Positions 1 to 9,877 of a stretch of DNA of 36,546 nucleotides are shown piece after piece. The first letter of the stretch is position 1; every line of letters starts with the position of its first letter. Both the position numbers and the translations under genes were made by a program. Source of the stretch: Candidatus Cloacimonadota bacterium (GTDB lineage: Bacteria; Cloacimonadota; Cloacimonadia; JGIOTU-2). Location: the NCBI GenBank assembly GCA_014382495.1, contig JACNJR010000006.1, positions 1-36,546 of the forward strand, given 5' to 3'. The notes below the pieces were generated by a model. That model worked only from the letters and a program-made list of their open reading frames with translations. It was not told the DNA's origin and made no database searches.

Positions 1-34
1 CTTTTTTATAAATTTGCGTAGAGCACGGAGCAAA

Positions 35-54
35 GAGTCCCGTTAGCTCCACCA
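35..54 (+). other. tRNA-Ala 3'-end-like fragment
   Basis: The 20 bases GAGTCCCGTTAGCTCCACCA read like the end of a tRNA: T-loop GAGT, a T-stem strand CCCGT, acceptor strand TAGCTCC (with U70 as in alanine tRNAs), discriminator A and an encoded CCA. The 5' part of the T-arm is disturbed: ACGGA at 25-29 is two bases too far away to pair normally, and nothing before it folds as an anticodon arm. The rest of a tRNA would lie left of the window. It may be a decayed tRNA end, a tRNA-derived attachment-site copy, or chance. It lies just beyond the stop of the minus-strand C10 peptidase. Confidence 0.3.
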
Positions 55-84
55 AAAAAATCTACTTTTCTAAATTTCCAAATA

Positions 85-3000
85 TTATTCTTTCACAGCA
101 ATTACATAAAAGAACTTTTTCGTATTAGAAATCGCTGCCGTCCAACTCTCTCCATCAAATGTCCCAGTTTCGTCAAGTGCGAAACCGCTGTATGGATTAT
201 CGGAAGAATATACTTTGTAGGAAGTCGCCCCAGAAACCGCATCCCAACTGATTTGAACAGAATCTTGAGCAACAATTGCAGTCACATTTGCAGGAATATC
301 TGGGATATTTCCAGATTGGTCATAATAAAATGCACCCATATCACTTCTCGTTCCATCTGGGTCATTGTATTGTGAATCTGGATTCCCCACATCAATGCAC
401 GGTGAACTGCTCAAAAGATGAAGGCATTCCACGCTACTTGTATCAGTTGTTACAAATAGCGGATCGTCAGAAATGTTCCCAGTTCCTCCACTATAAAAAT
501 ACATATCATTGTAACAGATATTAATATTTGATGAAGTTACATCTACAGCAAATTGTGTGTCCCAAATGATATTATTAAAAAATTCCGCAGTTGTATTTAA
601 AGTTTGTAATCCATATTCAAATCCATAAAATGTATTATTGTAAATATTGGCTCGATTCAAATCTTCAACATAAATCCCTTTTGTGCCAGATGCCCATTTG
701 GACGAACTATGCTGAACACGATTGCCTGTCAAAGTTGGAGTTTCGTTAGCAAGCAAATCATCTCCCGAAAAATCATAATAAATTCCATAAGCAAATTCAT
801 CAAATTCATTTTCATTCATCGTTACTGAGACATATCCATCTATGTGAACCGCCTTTGTCAAATCTCTACTTTTTGATGAACTGTGCTGAACCCTATTACC
901 CGTTAAGGTTGGTGTGGATAAATCGCCAGAGCTATTTTCGATGTAAATTCCTGCATCATAACTTCCACTGATAACATTGTTTAGGAGTGTATCATTGCAA
1001 GCACCAGATAGCGTTATTCCATAAACTGCTGCACGCGTTTGCCAATCAACGCCATATGAGATATTACAATTTTGAATTGTTGCTGAAGAATTTTCCAAAT
1101 AACATATAGCATTGACAAGCGAATCATTAGTCGCAGAATATACCATAGTTGTTGAATCAATACAAGGACTAGATCCAATTACAGTAATAGCTGGTAAAGC
1201 CCCACTAATTTCGCAATTTGTCAAAGTGGAATTAGATGATTCCCCACCAAAAAAAGTTAGACCATTCCAAAAGTAGTCGCCATAACCAGCATTATACAAA
1301 CTAAAAATAGCACCATCGGCATTCAATGTGCCATTTATTGTAATTTCGACACCTTCTGTCAGAATAAATTCAGCGTTATCTGCATTAATAATATTACCGC
1401 CTGGTATGGTTTGATTTCCCGTTATGTACCAAAATGGAGAATTTCCTACATCAAAACCACTTCCCCAGTTTCCTCCAGGAATTTCGTAACCAACAATAAC
1501 AGATTCTGAATATGTGTCAGAGTTTTGCATCTCATCATATATTGTCAGTGAAACGTCATAGAGACCGGGCAAGTTGTAAGTATGAATCACATTACAACTT
1601 GAGTCACAAGATGCAGTCATACCATCTCCAAAATCCCAAGACCAATAAACAATAGGCAAAGAACCACTACTTGATAAATCCATAAATTCTACAGATAAAT
1701 CCTCCCCATCACCAAAACCAGCAGAAACATCTATTGTAAATTCAGCTATTGGTGGTATAAAATTTTGAACTGTTACAATTACATCATCACTATCTTCCGT
1801 TCCGTCTGAACATGTAACAGTCAGGGTAAATGTATAGGCAGTAATATCTGTAACTTCCGGCGCTGTGAAACTCGGTGTCGCTGAAGTTGCATCATCTAAA
1901 AGACCTGCCAATTCGCCTGTCCAAAGATAAGTAAATGAATCTTGATCAGGATCATAAGAACCTGTTCCATCTAATGTAACCGAACTACCTCCATAAACAG
2001 TTTGATCATCGCCTGCGTTGGCAACTGGCGGAAGATTGGCATTCTCTACAATCAAAGTTACAGGAATTGTAACATTTTGATTTTGTGGATCATTACTCGT
2101 TATCGCAATATCTGCTGTATAAGTTCCAAAATCTAAATCAGCAGAATTGAAATTTACTGAAATATCATCAGTTTCATTATAATTACAACTTCCAGAAGTT
2201 GGTGATACCGAAAGCCACAGAGAAGTTTCCTCACCAGAAATTTTAACATTGTCGATTGCCCAGCCAGTTCCCCAACCACCATTGTCATTAGAATGGAATG
2301 CAAATTTGACATTATCGTAACCACAGTATTGTGAAACATCTACATTGATACTTGTCCAGTATGTTCCCATTGTTTCATTCCATTCAACAACAAGTGACCA
2401 ATTATAACCGCCATCTACGCTTGCTCGCAAATGAGCAGTTTGATTGTACTCTGCGGTAAAATAACTATCAAATTCGATAGCAACTGAAGTTGCATTTGTT
2501 AAATCTAAAACAGGTGTAATGAGATAATCCATACTTCCATTATCATTTGCTTCATCATCATTTGAACAGGCATAATAGCCGCTATATCCCGTTGGAATTG
2601 ACCAGTAAGGACTAGAACCATTTATTGTAACGAACCAACCTTGAGATGAATATGTTGTCATCGTCCAGTCCGCAGGAATTACACCATCTTCAAAATCTTC
2701 AAATAAGTATTCCAACTTCTCATTTTTACTAGTACCGCAGCCAATTGAGTAAGATAAATTCGAACCTTCATCTCCCACATTTGTGATATAAAGTGTGCTT
2801 GTGCCAGTTTCGTTCGTATTAAGTGTTTGAGCAAATGAATCGGGAGAATAATAAATAGTTGGAGTCGCTGGCGCTGTGAGTGTAAAATAATAATCGCTGT
2901 AATCATAAGTGTTAGAATTAATAGTGTCAATAATCTTAATTTTATAATCACTTGCAGCGGACAGATCCTCAGAAATATTCCAGCTGTAAGAACCGTCGTC

Positions 3001-4281
3001 ATAAGTGCTAGTAACAATAGTAGCATGGAAATTGCCGCTTTTGTAAAGTTGAATTTTTACATAACTTCCTGTATTTCCACTTGTCCAAGTAATGTTATGG
3101 GTAGAACCGACTAACCAATTTTCACCGCCATTGGGGTCAGTTACTGTAATTTCTGGTTCTACGATATCTTCAGGAAAGAGATTGAAAATTCCACCCTGAT
3201 CGTCGGTGAAACTGTATCCACCCGGATTTAGATTAGTCAAATAATAATAGCCATTATAATATCCACTCCAACCCCAATTAAAATGAAAATAATTTGTACT
3301 TTGATAACCATCTAAGTTAAATGCGTGTCCTCCATCTCCATAGCCACGATAAACAAGAGGTCGTCCATTATCCAATTCCGTGCGAAGCATACTTTCCCAG
3401 GTGGAAGATGAATAACTATTTTTTAGTTTAAAATTTGCAGAAGGGTCGTAACCGAAATATGTTTCCAAAGATGTTAATGCGCTTGGAGAATATTGGCCAA
3501 CCCACGCACCAGAACCATCCCAACTATAATCCATTTCCATCGCAACACCGCAGTGATAAAGAAGTTCACGAGTTGCATTCGTGGGTGAGCTGTTGTTCAT
3601 TGCTGCCCAATCATAAGTAGTTGCACCAAAATTTGCGGAGAGGGTTCCATAAGGCGAACAATAATAACTATGCGAACCTGATCCCTGAGCTGGATATGCC
3701 CAATATTTCATAACTTGAGCAGTTGCTACAGCCACACAACCAGCGTAAACATATCCGCCTGGACCATTGCCATCAGGAGGACAATATGTATTCCACGAAT
3801 AATCTTGATCCCAGGTTGTTGACAAAAGTGGTGATACATCTCGTAGGTTTCTTGATTTTTCAAATTTTTCTGTTTCAACATTTAATCTTTGCCACTCATT
3901 GCTGATTTTTTTGTCTGCAGAAAGATTATTTTCTTTTGCAAAAATAATCTGCTCTTTGAAACTTTCCAACATCGCATCAAATTGCGGAGGATGATTTTTC
4001 TCTCCATAATGTTGTTCAAATGAGTATCCCAAAACAGGGAAAACAGCATCATCGGCGGCAACTATCACGAATCCATTGTTTCTAAAATTGAAAATATAAT
4101 AGAGATTTTCCGCATCTTGTCGCTCTGTAATTGTCTCAATTACATATGTTCGTTTTACATCATTTCTTTCGTAATAGAGATTTTGCGCAACGCGTTTCGC
4201 TATTTGTTCATTAATTGGCAAGGAGAAAACTAAAGAAAAACTAGTGAGTAATAAAATAGATAAAATAATAATTTTTTTCAT
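85..4281 (-). CDS. Secreted modular C10 (streptopain-type) cysteine peptidase
   Basis: A 1398-aa extracellular protein. Residues 1-20 are a signal peptide. Residues ~22-145 look like the inhibitory propeptide of the SpeB/C10 family. The peptidase follows (~150-370) with catalytic Cys182 in GCVAVA and His319 in GGHAFNLDGY, then FNWGWSG. After it come an Ig-like sheet (~372-470), a jelly-roll/MAM-like segment beginning EDFEDG (~530-690), two PKD-type domains (~755-845, ~850-940; the second has WSWDFGDG), a right-handed beta-helix (~985-1300) and an FN3-like end. No Por-type sorting tail was recognised; the protein ends in FFYVIAVKE. An AAGGAG ribosome site at 4288-4293 fixes the start. The likely role is degradation of extracellular protein or attachment to it; the substrate is unknown. 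The C10 call is firm, the outer domain borders are approximate. Confidence 0.85.
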   Translation of the reverse strand: MKKIIILSILLLTSFSLVFSLPINEQIAKRVAQNLYYERNDVKRTYVIETITERQDAENLYYIFNFRNNGFVIVAADDAVFPVLGYSFEQHYGEKNHPPQFDAMLESFKEQIIFAKENNLSADKKISNEWQRLNVETEKFEKSRNLRDVSPLLSTTWDQDYSWNTYCPPDGNGPGGYVYAGCVAVATAQVMKYWAYPAQGSGSHSYYCSPYGTLSANFGATTYDWAAMNNSSPTNATRELLYHCGVAMEMDYSWDGSGAWVGQYSPSALTSLETYFGYDPSANFKLKNSYSSSTWESMLRTELDNGRPLVYRGYGDGGHAFNLDGYQSTNYFHFNWGWSGYYNGYYYLTNLNPGGYSFTDDQGGIFNLFPEDIVEPEITVTDPNGGENWLVGSTHNITWTSGNTGSYVKIQLYKSGNFHATIVTSTYDDGSYSWNISEDLSAASDYKIKIIDTINSNTYDYSDYYFTLTAPATPTIYYSPDSFAQTLNTNETGTSTLYITNVGDEGSNLSYSIGCGTSKNEKLEYLFEDFEDGVIPADWTMTTYSSQGWFVTINGSSPYWSIPTGYSGYYACSNDDEANDNGSMDYLITPVLDLTNATSVAIEFDSYFTAEYNQTAHLRASVDGGYNWSLVVEWNETMGTYWTSINVDVSQYCGYDNVKFAFHSNDNGGWGTGWAIDNVKISGEETSLWLSVSPTSGSCNYNETDDISVNFNSADLDFGTYTADIAITSNDPQNQNVTIPVTLIVENANLPPVANAGDDQTVYGGSSVTLDGTGSYDPDQDSFTYLWTGELAGLLDDATSATPSFTAPEVTDITAYTFTLTVTCSDGTEDSDDVIVTVQNFIPPIAEFTIDVSAGFGDGEDLSVEFMDLSSSGSLPIVYWSWDFGDGMTASCDSSCNVIHTYNLPGLYDVSLTIYDEMQNSDTYSESVIVGYEIPGGNWGSGFDVGNSPFWYITGNQTIPGGNIINADNAEFILTEGVEITINGTLNADGAIFSLYNAGYGDYFWNGLTFFGGESSNSTLTNCEISGALPAITVIGSSPCIDSTTMVYSATNDSLVNAICYLENSSATIQNCNISYGVDWQTRAAVYGITLSGACNDTLLNNVISGSYDAGIYIENSSGDLSTPTLTGNRVQHSSSKSRDLTKAVHIDGYVSVTMNENEFDEFAYGIYYDFSGDDLLANETPTLTGNRVQHSSSKWASGTKGIYVEDLNRANIYNNTFYGFEYGLQTLNTTAEFFNNIIWDTQFAVDVTSSNINICYNDMYFYSGGTGNISDDPLFVTTDTSSVECLHLLSSSPCIDVGNPDSQYNDPDGTRSDMGAFYYDQSGNIPDIPANVTAIVAQDSVQISWDAVSGATSYKVYSSDNPYSGFALDETGTFDGESWTAAISNTKKFFYVIAVKE
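697..915 (-). repeat. Duplicated 15-residue beta-helix rung (two copies)
   Basis: Within the beta-helix of the C10 peptidase, TPTLTGNRVQHSSSK occurs twice without an amino acid change, encoded at 871-915 (residues 1123-1137) and 697-741 (1181-1195), a period of 58 residues. Nine of the fifteen codons differ between copies by synonymous changes, including AGG versus CGT for arginine. The residues between the copies are only loosely similar. Confidence 0.8.
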
Positions 4282-4354
4282 CTTTTGCTCCTTTTTTTAT
4301 TTTGGGACAACTTATTATATTTTAATTTTTTTGTCAATAAAATAATAATAATAT

Positions 4355-7300
4355 TTATTTTTTTGAATCTATTTCTATTTTCAGTTTTTCAAGTAATTCT
4401 CTCGCCATATCAATACCGGCTCTAAAAGAGCATTCTTCAAAAAATTTGATGGCTTTTTCTAATTTTAATTTTGATTTTTGAGGTTGCTTTTGCTCAATGT
4501 CTAATGTTGCTAAATTAAACCAAGTTCGTCCTTCGCCATCAATATCACCGACTTTTTGCATAATTTTTTGCGCTTTCAGATAAAATTTTTCAGCTTCATT
4601 ATACTCTTTCTTTGCTTTACAGATATTCCCCAAATTCATAAATGTATGAGCTTCTCCTTCCGGGTTGTTCAATTCCCTTTGCAAGTTCAGATTTTTCAAA
4701 TATACATCTTTTGCTTCATCAAATTTTTTCAATTCAAACAATGTGTCGCCAAACAAATCGTTTGCAAAATCAAGTCCTCTTGTGTAAGAAATTTCTTCGC
4801 ATATTTTTTTGCACTTATCCAAAAAAGACAAAGCATCTTCGTATTTCTGCTGCCAATAATAATTTTGAGCGATATTGTAGAGGATTAATTGTTCTTGAAT
4901 TTTGTTTCCAATATCCTTTGCTAATTCTAAACCTTCACGATAATATTCGAGCGCTTTTTCGTTTTGACCTTGAGATGAGAGAATTGCTGCGAGTTCGGGA
5001 ATTAGTTTGGCACATTCATGCTTATTTCCCATTTTTTCTGCGAATTCTAAAGCGTGTTCAAAATTGTTTTTTGCCTTGTCCTTATTTCCTAATCGAGAAT
5101 TTACAGTTCCAATATTATGCAAAGCGCCAATTATGTTAACGGTATTGTCTAATTTTTTTGATATTTGATAATAGTTGTTAAAATATTCCAGCGCTTCTTC
5201 ATATTTTGCCTGTTCTCGTTTGAAAATTCCGATAATATTCGATATACGGCTCTCAAATTCAAGTTCATTTTTCTCTCTGAATTTTTTCAACAATTTGTAT
5301 GCACTCTTTTCAAATTCTTCTTGATAATTAAGATATTTTAGTGCTCGTGAATGCAATATTTCAATATGATATTTGTATTTTATATTTTTTATTTTATGAA
5401 TAATTTTTTCTGAAACTTTTTTTAAATCCGAATAATCCTCAATATCCAAAAAATACTTTGCGGAAAAATAAAAATATCTATCTTTCTGCTCAATATCTAA
5501 GAAAAACATTTCATCCAGTTTTTCTAATTCAGATTTTACTTCTGACATTTTACCAATTAAAGATAGCAGTTCAATTTTGCTTAAAATAATTTCTTCGGCA
5601 AGTTTGTGTTCTGCTTTTTTCTTGATTGATAGAATATTCAATAATTTATTAAAATATTTTATTGCATCTTGATTTTGATACATCTCTTTTGCATAATTTC
5701 CTGCTTTCGTAAGATATTCGAGAGTTTTATTTCGGATTTCTGCCTTTTCATAATTGTAAGCTAAATCTGCATAATAATTTTTCAACTCTTTTTTATGAAT
5801 TTTTTCAATTGCTTTCGCGGCGAATTCGTGCAGTTCGCGTAAGCGTTTTTTCAGTTGCATTCCATAAATTGAATCTCGTATCATAGCATGATTAAAAAGA
5901 TATTTTATTTGTGAGACGGAATCCCAAATGTGTTCGTCCTTAACATCTTTGATTAATTTCACCAATTTTTCTTGGCTAACTGGCAGAAAATTATTCAGCA
6001 TTTCAAAGAGAACATCAATTGTAAATTCCTGTCCCATCACGCAAGCGGTTTTAACAATCTCCTTCAATTCAGAAGTAAGTTTATCAATTCTTGCCATAAT
6101 AATTTCGCTGATACTTGTTGGAATATTGATTGCCGATTTAGAGAGTTTTAATTGTCTGTTGAGAATTTTTTGTTCCATCAAATACAAAACAATTTGCTCG
6201 ATATAAAATGGATTACCTTCACTCTTTTCGAAAATAAACGAGATTGTCTCTTCTGGAACAGATTTGGCTCCAAGTTTAGATTTAATTAAATTTTCCGAAC
6301 CTTTCTTTGATAAAAATTGCAAATTTATTCTATCTTCAAAAATACCTTTCAGGTCAAACTCAAAAGGTGAACCATCAACATTAAATCTACAAGTTGTGAT
6401 AATCAAGAAAGGATAATTTTCTGCATTTCTCGTCAGAATTTTCAGCCACTTTTTTGTGTCGCTGTCAATCCAATGTCCATCTTCCAATTCGACAATCACA
6501 GGTTTTCTCAAAGTAGTCGCAATGACGAGATTTCGTAAAGCAAAGAGCGTATTTTCAAATCTGTTTTTTTTGTCTAATTTCTCATAAAGAGAATTTTTCC
6601 AATGGAAATTTAACAATGCACCAATTAGCGATTTTGAAGAAATAAGTTCTTTTTTCAATTTATCATCATCAATTTGCTGCAGTAACCAGTCCAATTTTTT
6701 CTCAAATTCTCGCCTGTTTTTCGGCTGAGTTTGTTTTTCAGATTGATTAAAATAACTCTTCAGAAAAAATATTATTGGATTGAAACTTTTATGCAAAATT
6801 TCATCGCAAGGGAAATAAAACCAGTTATAGTCCTGCCTTCTCAAACTATCTTTGAGTTCATAAACAAGTTTACTTTTCCCAATTCCAGCGATGCCATCAA
6901 CATAAACAATTCCTGCAAATTTATTTTTGTGAAGTGGATTAAGGAATTTTTTCAATTTCTGCAATTCTTTATCTCTACCAATTAATTTTCCTGAAAATTT
7001 ATCCTCTTTTACATCTTCTTTTTTCTCATTAAGTTGATATGTCTGAATTTTTAACTTAAATCCTTTCAGTTTTGCTTCCTTCAAAATTTCAATTTCGTAA
7101 AGTTCCTTAATTTCTCGGTAAATATATCTATCAATAAGAATCTGATTCCAATTTGCGTAAATCATAAAACGAGCTGCGAGATTGACAGACATACCAAGAG
7201 CAGTATATTCGTTTCTTATTTTGCTTCCGACAAAACCAGCAAAGGCAGTGTAATAAGTCAGGCCTATTTTAGTTTTAAAATTTTTAATCTTATTTACAGC

Positions 7301-8194
7301 AAGAACGAAATCGCAAGCGCGAATATGAATTTTTTCTTTTGCGATTGGAGCGCCAAATAAAACAAGTATAATCGCACCTTTATCACCAAAATCAATTTTG
7401 TTCAAATATCCGCCATATTGATAAGTCAAATTAAGAATTTCCGCGATTTTTTTATCAAAATTTCCTCTTTCTTCAAATGAAATAAAGCAAGAAATTACAT
7501 TTCTGAATTCCCCTTTCGATTTTAATTCAATAATTGGGTCAGAAATAAATGGAGTTAAGTCAGAATTTTTAACTTCTTTTGTAATAATTTTATTTGGTGA
7601 AATTTGGGGAACAGAATTAAGAAGATAATTATTCCCATTTTTTGAAAATTTGGATTGTTTAGATTTCTTTTTTAAAAATTCATCAACAATTATTTCTCCT
7701 GCCTTACATTGAGCTTCACAATTAGCAGCTCTATAAATTACTTTTCCCATAAAATAATATCCAATAATAATTTCAGAAGGAATAATTTTCCAAAGTACTT
7801 TTCCAAAAGAAAGGCCAATTTTCACTTCTAAATTATAAGTTCCGAATTTTGTTTTTTGAGTTCCAATGTCTTTGAAAATATTTTGGATTTCTTTTGCTGA
7901 AACTAAAACAGAATCTGGATTTGCGTTCGTTCTCGGGAATATTGCCGTGAATGCATCGCCGGCAAAAGTTGAAACAAAACCATTGTATTGATAAATTTTT
8001 TCGATTGATGGAGTAAAAATTTCATTGATTATTTCGGTTAATATTTCCGCTCCTTCATTTCCATTTTTCATCAGATTTTCTGTCATCTCGGTAAATCCAG
8101 AAATGTCGATAAACATTGTTGTTGAGTCGATTTCGTTTGTGAGAATATTTTTATTATAGTTTTCGATAATAATTTTTGGAACTAAATTTTTCAT
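4355..8194 (-). CDS. Soluble adenylyl cyclase-like protein: tandem cyclase domains, AAA-type ATPase, TPRs
   Basis: A 1279-aa cytosolic protein with the layout of soluble adenylyl cyclase. Cyclase domain 1 (~20-180) carries both metal aspartates, D30 in FIDISGFT and D80 in FAGDAF, but lacks the VNxAAR motif. Cyclase domain 2 (~230-390) has lost the first metal aspartate (CFISFEE) but keeps T331, N338 and R342 in EYTALGMSVNLAAR. This fits one shared active site, with metals from domain 1 and transition-state residues from domain 2. An ATPase module follows (P-loop GIAGIGKS at 434-441, Walker B-like VIVELED near 570) and then TPR helices (~830-1265). T76 stands where cAMP-forming enzymes usually have a base-reading Lys, so cAMP as product is inferred, not certain. 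There are no membrane segments. AAGGAA lies upstream of the start. The ATPase and TPRs probably sense a ligand or partner. Confidence 0.8.
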   Translation of the reverse strand: MKNLVPKIIIENYNKNILTNEIDSTTMFIDISGFTEMTENLMKNGNEGAEILTEIINEIFTPSIEKIYQYNGFVSTFAGDAFTAIFPRTNANPDSVLVSAKEIQNIFKDIGTQKTKFGTYNLEVKIGLSFGKVLWKIIPSEIIIGYYFMGKVIYRAANCEAQCKAGEIIVDEFLKKKSKQSKFSKNGNNYLLNSVPQISPNKIITKEVKNSDLTPFISDPIIELKSKGEFRNVISCFISFEERGNFDKKIAEILNLTYQYGGYLNKIDFGDKGAIILVLFGAPIAKEKIHIRACDFVLAVNKIKNFKTKIGLTYYTAFAGFVGSKIRNEYTALGMSVNLAARFMIYANWNQILIDRYIYREIKELYEIEILKEAKLKGFKLKIQTYQLNEKKEDVKEDKFSGKLIGRDKELQKLKKFLNPLHKNKFAGIVYVDGIAGIGKSKLVYELKDSLRRQDYNWFYFPCDEILHKSFNPIIFFLKSYFNQSEKQTQPKNRREFEKKLDWLLQQIDDDKLKKELISSKSLIGALLNFHWKNSLYEKLDKKNRFENTLFALRNLVIATTLRKPVIVELEDGHWIDSDTKKWLKILTRNAENYPFLIITTCRFNVDGSPFEFDLKGIFEDRINLQFLSKKGSENLIKSKLGAKSVPEETISFIFEKSEGNPFYIEQIVLYLMEQKILNRQLKLSKSAINIPTSISEIIMARIDKLTSELKEIVKTACVMGQEFTIDVLFEMLNNFLPVSQEKLVKLIKDVKDEHIWDSVSQIKYLFNHAMIRDSIYGMQLKKRLRELHEFAAKAIEKIHKKELKNYYADLAYNYEKAEIRNKTLEYLTKAGNYAKEMYQNQDAIKYFNKLLNILSIKKKAEHKLAEEIILSKIELLSLIGKMSEVKSELEKLDEMFFLDIEQKDRYFYFSAKYFLDIEDYSDLKKVSEKIIHKIKNIKYKYHIEILHSRALKYLNYQEEFEKSAYKLLKKFREKNELEFESRISNIIGIFKREQAKYEEALEYFNNYYQISKKLDNTVNIIGALHNIGTVNSRLGNKDKAKNNFEHALEFAEKMGNKHECAKLIPELAAILSSQGQNEKALEYYREGLELAKDIGNKIQEQLILYNIAQNYYWQQKYEDALSFLDKCKKICEEISYTRGLDFANDLFGDTLFELKKFDEAKDVYLKNLNLQRELNNPEGEAHTFMNLGNICKAKKEYNEAEKFYLKAQKIMQKVGDIDGEGRTWFNLATLDIEQKQPQKSKLKLEKAIKFFEECSFRAGIDMARELLEKLKIEIDSKK

Positions 8195-8285
8195 CTTTAT
8201 TTCCTTTTATTTTATGCCAAAAGCAAGTTTTTCGGACTAAAATTTTCTGAAAAATATTTTTGATAAATGTCAAAAAATGCAGATA

Positions 8286-9830
8286 TTATTCCCAAAATTT
8301 TCTGTCCAAACTGCGATATTGTATGGCTTCGCTAATATGTGCTGGACGGATTTCGGAAGTTTGTTCCAAATCAGCAATAGTTCTCGAAACTTTCAAAATT
8401 CTATCGTAAGCTCGAGCAGAAAGCCCTAATTTTTCAATTGCAATTTTCAAAAGCTGTTTGCACTCGTTATCTATTTTGCAATATTTTCTTAAATGTTTTG
8501 ACTCCATATCCGCATTCGAAAAAATATTTGGATTATCCTTAAATTTTTCTAATTGGATTCTTCGTGCTGCATCAACTCTCTTTTGGAGATGAATAGATTT
8601 TTCACCTTTTGGGTCGGAAGAAAGTTCGTCATATTTCACAGCCGGAACTTCGATATGAATATCAATTCTATCGAGCAGTGGACCGGAAATGCGCGCCATA
8701 TATCGCTGAATCATTGCTTGTGAACAGGAGCATGTATGTCCTGGAACATTGCTTCCAAAATATCCACAAGGGCACGGATTCATAGAGGCGACGAGCATAA
8801 AATTTGCTGGGAATGTCATTGATTGTGCTGCTCGGGAAATAGTAACAGTGCCATCTTCGAGCGGCTGGCGCATTACTTCTAAAACAGATTTTTTGAATTC
8901 AGGAAATTCATCGAGGAAAAGAACTCCATTATTTGCGAGAGATACTTCGCCGGGTTTGGGATAACTTCCGCCACCAATAAGTGCAACATCTGAAATTGTA
9001 TGATGCGGGGTTCGAAATGGTCTCGATGCTACCAATGCCTGTTTCTCCTTCAAATTTCCTACGACAGAATGGATTTTCGTTGTTGTCAGAGCTTCGTCAA
9101 GTGTCATTTTGGGAAGAATTGTCGGTATTCGTTTGGCGAGCATTGTTTTGCCAGAGCCGGGCGGTCCAATCATTAAGATATTGTGACTGCCCGCAGCAGC
9201 GATTTCCAAAGCCCGTTTTACATTATATTGACCCTTCACATCGAACATATCGAGAATATTATCACGTTCATTTGAAAAAATTGATGAGAGATCGACGCTT
9301 GTCGGTGAGATGGTGATTCTGTTTTCCAAAAATGAGATGCATTCAGAAAGAGTTTTAATTGGAAACACAGAAATATCTTCTACGATCGCCGCCTCTTTCG
9401 CATTCTCTTCTGGAACGATAATGCCCTTTAAATTCTGTTTTTTCGCAGCGATTGCTATTGGCAAAATTCCTCTTACCGGTTTGATTTCTCCGTTCAAAGA
9501 CAATTCTCCCACAAGCCCAAATTCATTCAGAATATTTGGAGAAATTTGCTTGAGCGAAGTAAGTATCCCGATTGCAATCGGCAAATCGAAGGCGACTCCC
9601 TCTTTTTTCACATCTGCTGGAGCCAAATTGACAGTATATCCCTTTGCTGGAAAAAAATAACCGTTGTTTTTTATTGCGGCTATCACCCTATCTTTGCTCT
9701 CTTTTACTGAATTTGTTGGAAGTCCAACTGTTGTGAAAAACGGCATTGAAGCTTTCTTTGTATCCACTTCAACATCGATCGGAATTGCATCAATTCCTAA
9801 AATTGAAAACGAAAATACTTTTGTAAACAT
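8286..9830 (-). CDS. YifB/ComM family Mg-chelatase-like AAA+ ATPase
   Basis: 514 aa, the usual length for the family. Order of parts: a Lon-protease-S5-like N-terminal fold (~1-170), an AAA+ module with Walker A GPPGSGKT (~residues 217-224) and Walker B VLFLDEFPEF, the cysteine cluster NPCPCGYFGS...CSCS typical of YifB/ComM, and the C-terminal Mg-chelatase lid with a LSARAYDRILKVSRTIADL segment. ComM relatives are hexameric helicases that promote branch migration during natural transformation; whether this organism is competent cannot be told from the window. No clear Shine-Dalgarno precedes the start codon, but the N-terminus (FTKVFSFSILGIDA) matches the family start. Confidence 0.93.
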   Translation of the reverse strand: MFTKVFSFSILGIDAIPIDVEVDTKKASMPFFTTVGLPTNSVKESKDRVIAAIKNNGYFFPAKGYTVNLAPADVKKEGVAFDLPIAIGILTSLKQISPNILNEFGLVGELSLNGEIKPVRGILPIAIAAKKQNLKGIIVPEENAKEAAIVEDISVFPIKTLSECISFLENRITISPTSVDLSSIFSNERDNILDMFDVKGQYNVKRALEIAAAGSHNILMIGPPGSGKTMLAKRIPTILPKMTLDEALTTTKIHSVVGNLKEKQALVASRPFRTPHHTISDVALIGGGSYPKPGEVSLANNGVLFLDEFPEFKKSVLEVMRQPLEDGTVTISRAAQSMTFPANFMLVASMNPCPCGYFGSNVPGHTCSCSQAMIQRYMARISGPLLDRIDIHIEVPAVKYDELSSDPKGEKSIHLQKRVDAARRIQLEKFKDNPNIFSNADMESKHLRKYCKIDNECKQLLKIAIEKLGLSARAYDRILKVSRTIADLEQTSEIRPAHISEAIQYRSLDRKFWE

Positions 9831-9877
9831 AACACAAAATTGCTAAAAGGAATTATTATCAGTCAAGATAAAAATTC

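Noticed and set aside
1-54. A functional tRNA gene entering the window from the left
   Set aside because: The bases that should form the anticodon arm and the 5' T-stem do not pair; only the 3' end fits.
2679-3026. Long alternative-frame readings within the C10 peptidase and other large genes
   Set aside because: They lie wholly inside better-supported genes, have low-complexity hydrophobic or histidine-rich translations and lack ribosome sites.
4314-4337. TTGACA and TATAAT on the minus strand before the C10 peptidase
   Set aside because: Both hexamers are perfect, but only 12 bases lie between them, too close for a sigma70 promoter; used with normal spacing neither has a good partner.
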